Below, piece by piece: positions 25,951 through 35,587 of a DNA stretch of 64,000 nucleotides. The notes under the pieces were generated by a model. The model ran no database searches and was not told the DNA's origin. It saw only the letters and a program-made list of their open reading frames with translations. This DNA comes from Spirulina major PCC 6313. GTDB taxonomy: Bacteria > Cyanobacteriota > Cyanobacteriia > Cyanobacteriales > Spirulinaceae. Location of the stretch: assembly GCF_001890765.1 (NCBI RefSeq), contig NZ_KV878783.1:3252771-3316770 (forward strand), in the 5' to 3' direction. How positions within the stretch are numbered: position 1 is the stretch's first letter; the number at the start of each line of letters is the position of its first letter. Both the position numbers and the translations under genes were made by a program.

Positions 25951-27177
25951 CTAATCTTTCACACCCCAAACATTGATTTTGCCATCCATACTTCCACTGA
26001 TGATTTGAGTGCCACCCTGGTTACTGGCCAGCGAAAGTACGGAGCTTTGATAGCCGACTAAGGTGTGTTGAAGTTTGCGGGTTCGGAGGTTCCAAATATT
26101 GATCGCAGCATCTGATCCACTACTCATGATGGTTTTGCCATTATTACTGAGACAAAGGGCGTGAATTTCATTCAAATGGCCAATGAAACGATGCTGAAGG
26201 GTCTGGTGTTTAATATCCCAGAGGATCAGGGTTTTGTCGGTGCTGCTGCTGATCAGGGCGGATTGTTCGGGATGCCAGACAAGGCTGGTGATGCTGTTGA
26301 GGTGGCCGTGGAGGGTGGCGATCGCGCGTCCGGTGGCTAAATCCCAGAGCAGGATCACCCCGTCGGCGCTGCCACTGGCGGCAAAGCGTTGATCGGGGCT
26401 GAAACAGACGGCTTGGATGACGCTGTGATGGCCGATGAGGTGCTGGCGGATTTGGCCGCTGTCACTGTCCCAGAGGGTGAGCATACCATCAACGCCGCCG
26501 CTGAGGATGGTCTGTTGGTCGGGACTGATGGCGATCGCTTTCACGAAACTGTTGGGACTGGTGAAAATGCGTTGCAGTTGGGGGGTGGTGAGATCCCAAA
26601 GTTTGATGCTGCGATCCATGCTGCCGCTGGCGAGGGTAGTGCCGTCGGGGGTGAGGGCGATCGCAGAGACCCAATCCGAATGCCCGACAAGGGTGTGGCG
26701 CAGTTGCCCGGTGGGAACGTGCCAGAGTTTGATCGTTTTATCGAGGCTGCTGCTGATCAGGGTTTGGCCGTCGGGGCTGATCGCGAGTCCGGTGATGGGT
26801 TGGCTGTGGGCTTGGATGCTGAGGAGGTTACTAAACAGGGGCCAGGGATTGAACGATCGCAACGTCAGCAAAATTTTCACATACCACCGCTCCTGTTCGA
26901 GGGTGTCTGCGATCGTCACCGCCCAGTCTTGCAGCAGTTGATAAGCTGTCCATTGGACACGGGGACTGTGATCTTGCAGGGCATTGAGCACGAGAGCCAC
27001 GCCGCGATCGCCCTGTTGCATCGCTTCAACTAGCGCCGCCCGTCGCACGGCTTCTTGGGGGTTCCGGAGGCGCGTTTGCACACCGGAAAAGCCCCCTAAC
27101 ACCAGGCCATCCGGGGTTAGGGCTTGTCCCCCCAAGACCACATCATGGGCTTCAGGTTGAGTCTGAAAATGATTCAT
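25951..27177 (-). CDS. WD40-repeat protein with N-terminal HEAT-like segment
   Basis: 408 residues, ATG at 27177. Residues about 35-90 look like HEAT/armadillo-type helices (RNPQEAVRRAALVEAMQQGD, HSPRVQWTAYQLLQDWA). From about residue 120 there are seven WD40 blades, each with the GH...D...LW pattern, for example TLVGHSDWVSAIALTPDGTT followed by DRSIKLWDL. Seven blades make one closed propeller, so this is a complete scaffold protein. No signal peptide or enzymatic domain. Cyanobacteria hold many such proteins; the partner is unknown. Divergent from the M48 protease gene. Confidence 0.9.
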   Translation of the reverse strand: MNHFQTQPEAHDVVLGGQALTPDGLVLGGFSGVQTRLRNPQEAVRRAALVEAMQQGDRGVALVLNALQDHSPRVQWTAYQLLQDWAVTIADTLEQERWYVKILLTLRSFNPWPLFSNLLSIQAHSQPITGLAISPDGQTLISSSLDKTIKLWHVPTGQLRHTLVGHSDWVSAIALTPDGTTLASGSMDRSIKLWDLTTPQLQRIFTSPNSFVKAIAISPDQQTILSGGVDGMLTLWDSDSGQIRQHLIGHHSVIQAVCFSPDQRFAASGSADGVILLWDLATGRAIATLHGHLNSITSLVWHPEQSALISSSTDKTLILWDIKHQTLQHRFIGHLNEIHALCLSNNGKTIMSSGSDAAINIWNLRTRKLQHTLVGYQSSVLSLASNQGGTQIISGSMDGKINVWGVKD

Positions 27178-27353
27178 AAGTCTGCCGCTGGAATCTCACC
27201 ATCCCCGCCGATGCCGGGTGCTCAATCACCCTCCATCTTCACACAAAGTCTTCCCAACGCGGATTGTAACCGTTGTGATCCAAGCGGCAACAACTGGGCG
27301 GTTTTTACGTCACGATGGGGCATAGTTGTGTTGAATGTTGAAAGAGTTGCCCT

Positions 27354-29135
27354 ATGAAACTGGCTTGGTCTATCCTCCTGCTTCCCCTCGGTTTCATCAG
27401 TGCTGAAGCGGCGATCGCACTCGAACCGCCGCTAGAGTCCGATGAAATTGCGATCGCGGCTTCCCCAGCGACCCCAGCGGCAATTCCGAGCATCATTACC
27501 CCACCCTCCCCCCAAGACATCCCGACAGCGATCGCGTTCGAGCCGGAACCGTTGGCCGTAGCAGTTCCCGCCGAGCCGATGCCGAGCGAACCCAGACCCA
27601 CGGCCCAAGCAGAACCGGACGCGACCGCTCCCCCTGTCGATGAGGACATCGACGCAACCCCAGCGGAGCCGGAAGCCGAGGCAGCCATTTCAACCATTCC
27701 CCTCAAAAGTCCCGATCCGTGGGGGGAAACGGGGTTTGGGTCGTTTGCATTGACTCCGGATGACCGCGCCCGTCATGAATTGCTGCGTCAGGGCGATCGC
27801 GCCTTTGGGGCCGCAGATCTGCCGACGGCGGTGGAGTTTTATCAAGCAGCCAAAGAGCCGTTTGCCTTGGAGCAGTCCGGCGAACACGCGGCCCACGTTG
27901 CCGCGATTACCGATCCTGACCTGCTATCCCCCGCTGCTGGGGTCTATTGGCGCACCCACCAAGAGGGCGTTGCCGCGAATTTAACCAGTAAGATTTTCGC
28001 GCCGCTGGATTTACTCCTTGAAGAGCAGCCGGAATTTATCCCGGCCTATGTGAGCTATGCCCAAGAATTGCGCGATCGCAACCAAAATGAACGCGCCATA
28101 GAAATTCTCGAACAGGCCGCCAATCGTTACCCGGATCAGCCAGAGCTACTGATGATGACGATTGATGCCAAACGGGAAGCGGAAGAATGGCTCGATGCGT
28201 CATTGTTGGCGCGTCAGTTTACGATCCTCAATCCGGATCATCCCCAAGCGGAAGCCTTTAGCCTGATTGCCGATGAGACCTTTGAACGCTATGAGCGGAA
28301 GTTACGGAGCCGGATTCGGGGCAATGCGATCGCCAATATTTTGACCGGAATTGTGGGGTTTGCGGTGACGGGGAATATTTTCGGCCCCATCTCCGCTGTG
28401 GAAACCGCTATTATTCTCCTCGATGGGGAAGAGAAAATCGGCGATCGCATCGCCAACCGCGTCAAAGAAGTCGCGCCGATGGTGGATGATCCGCTGCTGC
28501 TGGGCTACGTGGACGAAATCGGGCAAGCCCTCGCCCAAACCACCGGCCGCGACGAATTTACCTATGAATTCAACATCATCCTTGATGACACCCTCAACGC
28601 CTTCGCCCTCCCTGGCGGCAAAATCTTCATCAACGCCGGAGCCATTCTCGAAACCGAAACCGAAGCCGAACTCGCGGGCCTGATCGCCCACGAAATTTCC
28701 CATTCCGCCCTGTCCCACGGCTTTCAACTGGTGACCAAAGGGCAATTCACCGCCAACCTCGCCCAGTATGTCCCCTTCGGCGGTCTCGCCACGAATCTAC
28801 TCGTCTTCGGCTACAGTCGCGGCATGGAACGGCAGGCAGATCGCCTTGGCACTCGGATGCTCGCCGCCAGCGGTTATGCCGCAGATGGGGTGCGGAACCT
28901 GATGGCCACCCTTGACGCGATGAACAAGCCCAGCCCGCCCGCATGGTTATCGACGCACCCGGATACGAGCGATCGCGTCCAATACCTCGAAACCTACATC
29001 CTCGAAAACGGCTTAAACCGCTACAGCTTCGAGGGCATCGATCGCCACACCCGAATGCGACAACGGGCCCTAGACCTGATCAACGAATATCGCCAAAGTG
29101 CCGACTATCGCCGCCGCCGCGATCGCCGCCGCTAA
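27354..29135 (+). CDS. M48-family zinc metalloprotease with TPR region, exported
   Basis: 593 residues. The signal peptide is MKLAWSILLLPLGFISAEAA. A Pro/Glu/Ala-rich linker (about residues 25-110) follows, then helical TPR-like repeats (about 130-310; NQNERAIEILEQAANRYPDQ). The M48 domain starts near residue 340: HEISH at 446-450 is the zinc motif (HExxH), and SRGMERQADRLGTRM carries the third zinc ligand Glu. The layout resembles the BepA/YfgC group of periplasmic outer-membrane quality-control proteases, although TPRs precede rather than follow the protease domain. Convergent with murA. Confidence 0.9.
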   Translation: MKLAWSILLLPLGFISAEAAIALEPPLESDEIAIAASPATPAAIPSIITPPSPQDIPTAIAFEPEPLAVAVPAEPMPSEPRPTAQAEPDATAPPVDEDIDATPAEPEAEAAISTIPLKSPDPWGETGFGSFALTPDDRARHELLRQGDRAFGAADLPTAVEFYQAAKEPFALEQSGEHAAHVAAITDPDLLSPAAGVYWRTHQEGVAANLTSKIFAPLDLLLEEQPEFIPAYVSYAQELRDRNQNERAIEILEQAANRYPDQPELLMMTIDAKREAEEWLDASLLARQFTILNPDHPQAEAFSLIADETFERYERKLRSRIRGNAIANILTGIVGFAVTGNIFGPISAVETAIILLDGEEKIGDRIANRVKEVAPMVDDPLLLGYVDEIGQALAQTTGRDEFTYEFNIILDDTLNAFALPGGKIFINAGAILETETEAELAGLIAHEISHSALSHGFQLVTKGQFTANLAQYVPFGGLATNLLVFGYSRGMERQADRLGTRMLAASGYAADGVRNLMATLDAMNKPSPPAWLSTHPDTSDRVQYLETYILENGLNRYSFEGIDRHTRMRQRALDLINEYRQSADYRRRRDRRR

Positions 29136-29322
29136 TCACGCCGCTCCAGGCTGAATCGTCTTTATTCTCTTGCCAGAGTGATAAGCGTGGTTTACAACGC
29201 CGAACCCTGAAAAAACACGTCCAGTCCCTCAAACTTCCGCAGGCTTCACCCATCCTCATCCAGCACCCTTAATGTATTTAGCGTGAAGCCGGTGAAAGTC
29301 TGAATTGATCGGGAAAAACGGT

Positions 29323-30675
29323 CTACGCTTCGGCGTGATCCAGTGCAGCGACGCGCTCTAACTTGGCCCCAATGCCTTGGAGTTTCGTTTCGAGGTTATC
29401 GTAGCCGCGATCGAGGTGATGGAGACCTTTCACAATCGTTTTGCCATTGGCCGCCAAACCCGCCAACACCAACGCCGCCGAAGCCCGTAAATCCGTCGCC
29501 AGCACCGGCGCACCGGACAGGAAGGGCACGCCTTTGATAATGGCGTTTTGCCCCTTGACCCGGATATCCGCGCCCATCCGCACCAGTTCCGCCACATGGC
29601 GCATCCGGTTTTCAAACACCGTTTCTGTGATGACGCTGTTGCCTTCCGAGAGGGTCATCAGGGCCATGAACTGCGCTTGCATATCCGTGGGAAACCCTGG
29701 ATAGGGGAGGGTTTCAATGTCCGTTGCTTTGCGACAATTGGGAATAATCCGCAGTTGATTCAGACCTTCGGCCACCACGTCCGATCCCATTTCCCGCAGT
29801 TTAGCCAGGACGGGGCTGAGATGGTCGGGGATCACGGGGCCGATGGTTAGTTCCGATTGGGTGATCGCACCGGCAACGAGGAAGGTTCCGGCTTCGATGC
29901 GATCGGGAATGATGGCATAGTCCACGCTGTGAAGATAGGGAACCCCAGAGATGGTGATTGTATTGGTTCCTGCACCGCGAATTTTGGCTCCCATGGCGCG
30001 GCAGAAATTGGCGAGGTCGGCCACTTCGGGTTCTTGGGCGGCGTTTTCAATAATGGTCTCACCGTCAGCGAGGGTGGCGGCCATCATTAGGGTTTCCGTT
30101 GCCCCGACACTGGGATAGTCAAGGTAAATATTGCCTCCTTTCAAGCGTCCGCCGGGCACGTCGGCATGGACGATGCCGTGTTCAATGCGAACATGAGCAC
30201 CGAGGGCTTGTAGGCCTCGCACATGGAGATCGACAGGACGCGCTCCGATCGCACAGCCTCCCGGTAGGGGGACGCGGGCTGTCCCCAGGCGAGCCACGAG
30301 CGAGCCGATGATGAAGAAACTGGCGCGGAGTTTCGAGACTAACTCGTAGGGGGCTTTGGAGGTGCTGATGTGTCGGGTGTCGAGGGTGAGGCGATCGCCT
30401 TCGTGCTGGATTTTAATCCCTAGGGATTCAAGCACTTGGTTCATCCGTTGAATATCCGTCAGGTTAGGGACATTGCGGAGAACGCAATCATCCGGGCACA
30501 GGAGGGTGGCAGCCATAATGGCAAGGACTGAATTTTTTGCCCCGCTGATTTTGACGTGACCGGAGAGGGGATGTCCTCCGACAATGTGCAGCGTCGGCCC
30601 CGAATCGGGGGTCTCGACGGATTGCACTGGGGTCGGCTCGACGGAATTAGCGGCGGTTTTTTCCACAATTAACAA
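29323..30675 (-). CDS. murA: UDP-N-acetylglucosamine 1-carboxyvinyltransferase
   Basis: First committed step of peptidoglycan synthesis: it adds enolpyruvate from PEP to UDP-GlcNAc. Family features are [20 protein letters not shown] (catalytic Lys), the loop [14 protein letters not shown] with the PEP-binding Cys that fosfomycin attacks, and the C-terminal [20 protein letters not shown]. At 450 residues it is slightly long because of a roughly 25-residue Pro/Thr-rich N-terminal extension. No ATG is available: TTG at 30675 or GTG at 30666 must serve. Monocistronic. Confidence 0.96.
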   Translation of the reverse strand: MLIVEKTAANSVEPTPVQSVETPDSGPTLHIVGGHPLSGHVKISGAKNSVLAIMAATLLCPDDCVLRNVPNLTDIQRMNQVLESLGIKIQHEGDRLTLDTRHISTSKAPYELVSKLRASFFIIGSLVARLGTARVPLPGGCAIGARPVDLHVRGLQALGAHVRIEHGIVHADVPGGRLKGGNIYLDYPSVGATETLMMAATLADGETIIENAAQEPEVADLANFCRAMGAKIRGAGTNTITISGVPYLHSVDYAIIPDRIEAGTFLVAGAITQSELTIGPVIPDHLSPVLAKLREMGSDVVAEGLNQLRIIPNCRKATDIETLPYPGFPTDMQAQFMALMTLSEGNSVITETVFENRMRHVAELVRMGADIRVKGQNAIIKGVPFLSGAPVLATDLRASAALVLAGLAANGKTIVKGLHHLDRGYDNLETKLQGIGAKLERVAALDHAEA

Positions 30676-31388
30676 GGGGGTGGTTAGTGTCTGGATTTTG
30701 GGTTTAAATTTTACAGCAAAGTCGAAAAAAGTCTAGTTCACTGAAATTTTGTCAAGGGTGATATTAAGAAAAGCAAAAGACCATGGGGATACATGTTTTC
30801 TCGATTGCGCTGGGTGTTTTCTGGCAACCCTGAAATCATGGCATAAAGGCTTGAATCAGTGATGATTATGGGGTTTTGGGGGTCGATATTGCCCGGAATA
30901 GCATGCATGGTAAGGTTGGTCACAGCGTCCTTCGGGCAGCATTCTAGCCGAGACGGTGGGATGTTAATCCGGTTTTTGCGCCTTGCTAACCAGCCGTGCT
31001 TAACCCAAAGGGGTAAAATTGCAGCGTACCACAGGAGGATCTCAGGCCACCGGGGTTAGGGCAACGATGGACCAGACTGCGTTGAATCGATGGATCGATC
31101 CCACTGAATCAGCCGGGGCGGGATGGTGCGATCGCACCTTGGGACCGTCTTGCCCAACGAGCATGTTCTGTACAATCGATAGGGTATGGGAGGGGGTGGG
31201 ATTTTCGATGTCGGGCTGAGGTGTAAAGCTGGGCTGAGGGCGGGTGACAGGGAGAGCAGGCGGGAAGGGTGAGGTAAGACTCTGGCGCTCAGGGTAGAGA
31301 CGGATATACTGCCATGGGCTTGATCCCTTCAATTTGCACTATTGTCGGGGCGATCTGTCGCCTATCGTTAGATCGCATATCGTTTCAC
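30676..31388. other. 713-base divergent intergenic region, murA / PEP-synthase-like gene
   Basis: No convincing gene on either strand; open frames here are short and composition-driven. The part near murA (30680-30800) is AT-rich and probably holds its promoter. The right half is GC-rich and holds near-palindromic ATCGATGGATCGATCCC at about 31086-31102. Unusually long for this gene-dense window; a small RNA or long leader is possible but I see no recognisable fold. Confidence 0.45.
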
Positions 31389-33674
31389 ATGCTTAGACCG
31401 ATGCATATCGTTTGGTTGGATCGTTCTTCTGTTTTGGGTCGTGAAGAGGTGGGTGATGTTGCCGCAGCCTTGAGTCGGTTGGCCCATGAGGGTGAGCGGA
31501 TTGCCCCGGCGATGGTGATTGCGGTGGATGGGTGGACGGATTGCTTGGGGGCGGTCAGTGAGCAGGAGCCGTTGTTGTTGGGGTTGTTGGATGGGTCGCT
31601 GCATTTTGATAGTCGTCAATATCAGGTGGTGCGTCATATTGCCCAGAAGGTGCGTCAACAGATCCAAGGGTGGGAGGTAACGCCCCAGTGGTTGATGACC
31701 TTGGGGGAAGGGTTGGCGGGGTTGGGCTGTGGGGTGGTGCGGGTGCTGCCGTCGCTGGTCTATGGGGAGCATTGCGGGGTGGCGGTGGAACAGATGCTGC
31801 GATCGCCCTGGTGTTTGAACCATCCGAGGCTGGTACAACGAACCATACAAGCAGTGTGGAGTGAGGTATTTGCGGCGCGAAATTTGCTCTATTGGCATCG
31901 TCAAGGGGTGGCGATCGCACAATTGCGCCTGGGCGTGATCATCCAAGCCGCTCCACCAACGGCCATGACGGGAACCCTAACCCTCACGGATCAGCAATGG
32001 CAGCTTGAGGTGATCCATGGCGTGCCCGATGTGACCTTGGGCTATGGGGTGGGAGCAGAGGTGTACGGCGGCAGCGGGGAAAAGGAAACAACCTGGTCAC
32101 CGAGCCAGCAAAAGCGGGCCTGGTTAATTGCCTCGGTTCCGACAGTGCCGGTGTGTGTCCAAGATGTGCTCTGTCCAGCAATGGCAGAGGGGCAACCCCT
32201 GCTATCCCCACAGCATCGAGATACTTTAGTCGCGATCGCCCACCGCCTGCGCCAACAGGGCCATAATCATTGTCGCCTCACCTGGATGATGCCCGATGGG
32301 TTTATCACCATAACCGGTTATACACCCTATCCCCCCATTGGTCGTCCGGACTCCCACCCAATCCACAGCACAGGCGTAGATCCCAAAGCCTTGGTCACGG
32401 GAATCTGTGCATCCTCCGGGTCTGTCTATGCTCCGGTGTTTTGCATTGATCACGAAGATCTCCTCCCTCAGACATTCCCCGATGGGGCGATTTGGGTGGC
32501 GGCAACGATGGCCATGGCCTGGTTACCCCATTTACATCGGGCAGGGGGGTTGGTGCTAGAGCAGCCGCAGATGACGAGTCATGGGGCGTTAGTGGCGCGG
32601 GAATTGGGAATTCCGGCCTTGGTGGGAGTTCCCCAGGCATTACAACGCTTGGCGACGGTATCTCAGGCCTGGTTAGACAGCGATCGCCACGGGATCTTTC
32701 TCAACGCCCTCGCCCCCATCCCCCAGGACACTCCCCCGATCGCCCCCGCCCCCGGCTCCACCCAAACCCAAGTTTGGCTCAACCTCAACCAGCCCCACCT
32801 CCTGCATCGCTGGGCGGACTTGCCCATTGATGGCGTGGGGTTGATTCGGTCTGAATTAATGATGTTGTCCCTCTTCCACAGCCATCATGGCGGCCCGGCC
32901 GCCCTCGATCCGGATTCAATTCAGCGTTGGCTCGATCGGCCGGAGCAATTGATCCGGCAGTGGGTGGCCTGGTTGCGTCCGGTGGTGGCGGCGATGGCTC
33001 CGCGCCCGGTGTTCTATCGCTCGACGGACTGGCGATCGCTGGAATTTCCCCCCTTACCCCATCTCCCCACGGTGGGGGTGAATCCCTTGCTGGGCCTGCG
33101 GGGAACCGCCGTCTATGCCCACAATAGCCAACTGTTTGACATTGAACTCCAAGCAATTCACACCCTGCAACAGGACTATGGTAATGTGCGCATAATTTTA
33201 CCCTTTGTGCGCAGTGTCGCGGAATTCCAAGCGGCTCGCGATCGCCTGCTAAAAGTGGGACTGTGCGATCATCCCCAGTTTGAACTGTGGTTAATGGCAG
33301 AAGTCCCGTCGATCCTGTTCCAACTCGCTGACTATCAAGCCGCCGGGGCCCAGGGTGTGGCCATCGGGCCGCGGGATTTAGGGCAGTTGCTGTTGGGGTA
33401 TGAGGCCGATGCTATGGCGCTGTCCCTGCCTCCGTTGACGGATCATCCGGCGGTGTGGAGTGCGATCGAATTCTTGATCCTGACGGCCCATCGTCTGCGG
33501 TTGCCGGTGTCCCTCTGTAGCTCAACATTAAATTTACAGCCACACCAGTTAAAACGCTTGGTGGCAGCGGGGTTAACGGCGATCTCCGTGGAACGGGATG
33601 CGATCGCCCCCATCCGCCGCCACCTGCTCCATCTCGAACAAACCCTCCATCACCCCCCGTTTCCGTCCCCCTAA
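31389..33674 (+). CDS. PEP-synthase-like protein with degenerate N-terminal half
   Basis: About 761 residues from the ATG at 31389; 31401 and 31314 are alternatives. The C-terminal two thirds follow phosphoenolpyruvate synthase order: the mobile phospho-His domain (MTSHGALVARELGIPALVG), then the TIM-barrel PEP/pyruvate domain with GVGLIRSELMML, VFYRSTDWRSLEF, NPLLGLRGTAVY, LWLMAEVPSILFQL and QGVAIGPRDLGQLLLGYEAD. The catalytic Cys loop reads SLCSSTLN instead of CGQAP. The N-terminal ATP-grasp domain is short and lacks clear ATP-binding motifs. It is therefore unlikely to be a normal PEP synthase; a regulatory or altered phosphotransfer role is inferred. It ends 4 bases from the convergent DUF1995 gene. 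Confidence 0.8.
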   Translation: MLRPMHIVWLDRSSVLGREEVGDVAAALSRLAHEGERIAPAMVIAVDGWTDCLGAVSEQEPLLLGLLDGSLHFDSRQYQVVRHIAQKVRQQIQGWEVTPQWLMTLGEGLAGLGCGVVRVLPSLVYGEHCGVAVEQMLRSPWCLNHPRLVQRTIQAVWSEVFAARNLLYWHRQGVAIAQLRLGVIIQAAPPTAMTGTLTLTDQQWQLEVIHGVPDVTLGYGVGAEVYGGSGEKETTWSPSQQKRAWLIASVPTVPVCVQDVLCPAMAEGQPLLSPQHRDTLVAIAHRLRQQGHNHCRLTWMMPDGFITITGYTPYPPIGRPDSHPIHSTGVDPKALVTGICASSGSVYAPVFCIDHEDLLPQTFPDGAIWVAATMAMAWLPHLHRAGGLVLEQPQMTSHGALVARELGIPALVGVPQALQRLATVSQAWLDSDRHGIFLNALAPIPQDTPPIAPAPGSTQTQVWLNLNQPHLLHRWADLPIDGVGLIRSELMMLSLFHSHHGGPAALDPDSIQRWLDRPEQLIRQWVAWLRPVVAAMAPRPVFYRSTDWRSLEFPPLPHLPTVGVNPLLGLRGTAVYAHNSQLFDIELQAIHTLQQDYGNVRIILPFVRSVAEFQAARDRLLKVGLCDHPQFELWLMAEVPSILFQLADYQAAGAQGVAIGPRDLGQLLLGYEADAMALSLPPLTDHPAVWSAIEFLILTAHRLRLPVSLCSSTLNLQPHQLKRLVAAGLTAISVERDAIAPIRRHLLHLEQTLHHPPFPSP

Positions 33675-33678
33675 TGCC

Positions 33679-34425
33679 CTATTGGCTCAACGCCCGGAAC
33701 AGTTGCTGCAAACTGCCGAGCACCCCCATTTTTTTCGGCTGCACTGCCCCCGGTTCGGCATTGCCTTGGGCATGGCGGAGAAGAATACGCTCTAAGCCTT
33801 CTCCGGCGGGGCGTTGGGGTTCTTCTGCGATTAGTTCATACCCTTCCTCTGCCTCGGTTTCAGCAGCTAGCCACACTTGCCACAGGCTAGGAAACTGCCG
33901 AAACACCACGCCCCCCTCGAAGGGTCGGATGTAGTAGGCGGTTTCGAGGGTGCTGAGGAAGCGATCGCGCAACTGCCGCGCCGCATAACCAATCCCCACC
34001 GTCGCCACACTTTCCAACTGAGGAATCAAAATCACCACCGGCTTCCCCTCCGTGGCGTTGCAGAGTTTTTCCACCGCTTCCACTTCCACCGACGAGGGAC
34101 ATACCACCAGATAAATCTCATCAGTATCGCTAATTTTGGTCGTCACGGGGGTGAAGCGGCTCCCCAGATCATTAACCCGAAACTCCGTCTCGCCCCAATC
34201 TCGCCGGGCCAACGCTGCCGCCCCCGTATCGGCAAACAGCACCTTCAAACCACTGCCATAGTGGGCAAACAGTTCTGTATATTGGCGAGCGATCGCCTGG
34301 GCTTGGAGCGCAATTTCAGGAAACACCAGATCCACCTGAATCCTTTGGCAGCCACTCTCTAGGGCGGTCAGGGTCGCGGCTTTTGACTGTTGAATCGCGT
34401 CTTCTAAAGAGGTTGGAATCGTCAT
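33679..34425 (-). CDS. DUF1995 family protein
   Basis: 248 residues, ATG at 34425. DUF1995 is found in cyanobacteria and chloroplasts (the plant protein LPA3 belongs here). Visible pattern: IPTSLEDAIQQSKAATLTAL, RIQVDLVFPEI, IYLVVCPSSVEVEAVEKLC, and YYIRPFEGGVVFRQFPSLWQ. Soluble, with no signal peptide. The plant relative is linked to photosystem II assembly; the cyanobacterial role is not established. It lies 218 bases downstream of the thioredoxin-like gene on the same strand. Confidence 0.88.
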   Translation of the reverse strand: MTIPTSLEDAIQQSKAATLTALESGCQRIQVDLVFPEIALQAQAIARQYTELFAHYGSGLKVLFADTGAAALARRDWGETEFRVNDLGSRFTPVTTKISDTDEIYLVVCPSSVEVEAVEKLCNATEGKPVVILIPQLESVATVGIGYAARQLRDRFLSTLETAYYIRPFEGGVVFRQFPSLWQVWLAAETEAEEGYELIAEEPQRPAGEGLERILLRHAQGNAEPGAVQPKKMGVLGSLQQLFRALSQ

Positions 34426-34643
34426 GTAATTTAAAAATTGATTGGATTTAAAGACGGTTGGAATCGGCTTCCATTATCCGGGATTATCACCCCTAAAGGC
34501 CAGTTAGCCATCACCCCAAGAGTAGGGATGGTTTCGATTTGCCGATCCGCCTCAACCCCATCGGCCCAATGGCCCCCGATCAACCCCCCACCCAATCCCA
34601 CTATCTCGATGGGATCTCTGCACCGACTAAATTCAGGCTGGTG

Positions 34644-35219
34644 TTAAAGTTTCGGTGCGTTGCCGGGTTTCCACTTGATGTTACAGCCGATACTCGGTTT
34701 TTGATCGGGGGGGACAGGTTGATTACTTAAGACGGCATCGATCGCACTGCGCAGATCTGCCCCTGTGACGGGCTGGTCATTACCGGGGCGACTGTCATCG
34801 AGTTGACCACGATAGACCAAGGTGCGATCGCGATCAAACAAGAAAAAGTCCGGCGTACAAGCAGCGGTATAGGCATGGGCGACGGCTTGGGTTTCGTCGT
34901 AACACACCGGGAAGGTGAACCCTAGGGATTCGGCCATGGCTTTGAGGCGATCGGGGGAATCTTGGGGGTAATGTTCCACATCGTTGGAGCTAATGGCGAC
35001 AATACCCAGGGGGCGATCCTGATAGTCGCGGCCGAGTTGGGCGAGTTGGTTTTGGATCTGCTTCACGAAGGGGCAATGTTCACAAATGAACATCACTAAG
35101 AGGGCATGGCGATCGCTAAAATCGGCAAGGGAAATGACCCGATCAGAAACGGTATCCGGGAGGGCAAAATCTGGAGCGGGTGTGCCAAGGGGGAGCATGG
35201 TGGATGCGGTACGAGCCAT
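34644..35219 (-). CDS. Thioredoxin-fold redoxin (AhpC/TSA-like) with CxxC
   Basis: 191 residues, ATG at 35219. The redoxin pattern is LGTPAPDFALPD, LVMFICEHCPFVKQI (the CxxC redox pair CEHC), ATSS-like IVAISSNDVEHYPQD and the cis-Pro region CTPDFFLFD. The order CEHCPFVK is typical of a conserved thioredoxin-family group in cyanobacteria rather than of 2-Cys peroxiredoxins. Probably a cytosolic thiol reductase or resolving oxidoreductase; target unknown. No signal peptide. It may be co-transcribed with the DUF1995 gene. Confidence 0.88.
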   Translation of the reverse strand: MARTASTMLPLGTPAPDFALPDTVSDRVISLADFSDRHALLVMFICEHCPFVKQIQNQLAQLGRDYQDRPLGIVAISSNDVEHYPQDSPDRLKAMAESLGFTFPVCYDETQAVAHAYTAACTPDFFLFDRDRTLVYRGQLDDSRPGNDQPVTGADLRSAIDAVLSNQPVPPDQKPSIGCNIKWKPGNAPKL

Positions 35220-35587
35220 AGAAGATCTCCAAAGGTGCAGGGCAACAGTGGCAAGTGTAGCAAAGGGAAGGGAGCTAGACGCTCAGGATTGCGATCGCAA
35301 TCCCGTCAGAGCAGGGAGATTCCGCTGGCAAGAATCGGCAACACCCTAGTTGCGATCGCCCCGCCCATCGTTGCACGATGTCCCCTCATGTCATGGCACA
35401 GCTAAAATAGTGTTTTCCTGTAGTGCACTATTTTAGCTAAAATAGTGCAATAGAATTTTGATTTTTTTTCGCATTGTAGAGAATTTCAGCGATTTTCTAA
35501 TACACAGCTTTAGCTGAAACAGTTCATTGGATTAAAACGGCAATTCAGCAATCCGTCGTAACCCACCGATGCAGATGGGTCGTGATC
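35220..35587. other. Intergenic region with strong palindromes
   Basis: 368 bases between two minus-strand genes and free of genes. The right part (35390-35540) is AT-rich and dominated by the repeated palindromic motif described separately, plus a smaller palindrome CAGCTTTAGCTG near 35505. Confidence 0.5.
35400..35449. repeat. Alternative hairpins built from AGCTAAAATAGTG motifs
   Basis: AGCTAAAATAGTG at 35400-35412 pairs perfectly with CACTATTTTAGCT at 35426-35438 (13 bp, 13-nt loop). The same right arm also lies in a 26-bp perfect palindrome at 35424-35449. The two structures share an arm and exclude each other. It could be a terminator for the gene upstream on the minus strand, a protein-binding dyad or a mobile-element scar. 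Confidence 0.8.
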
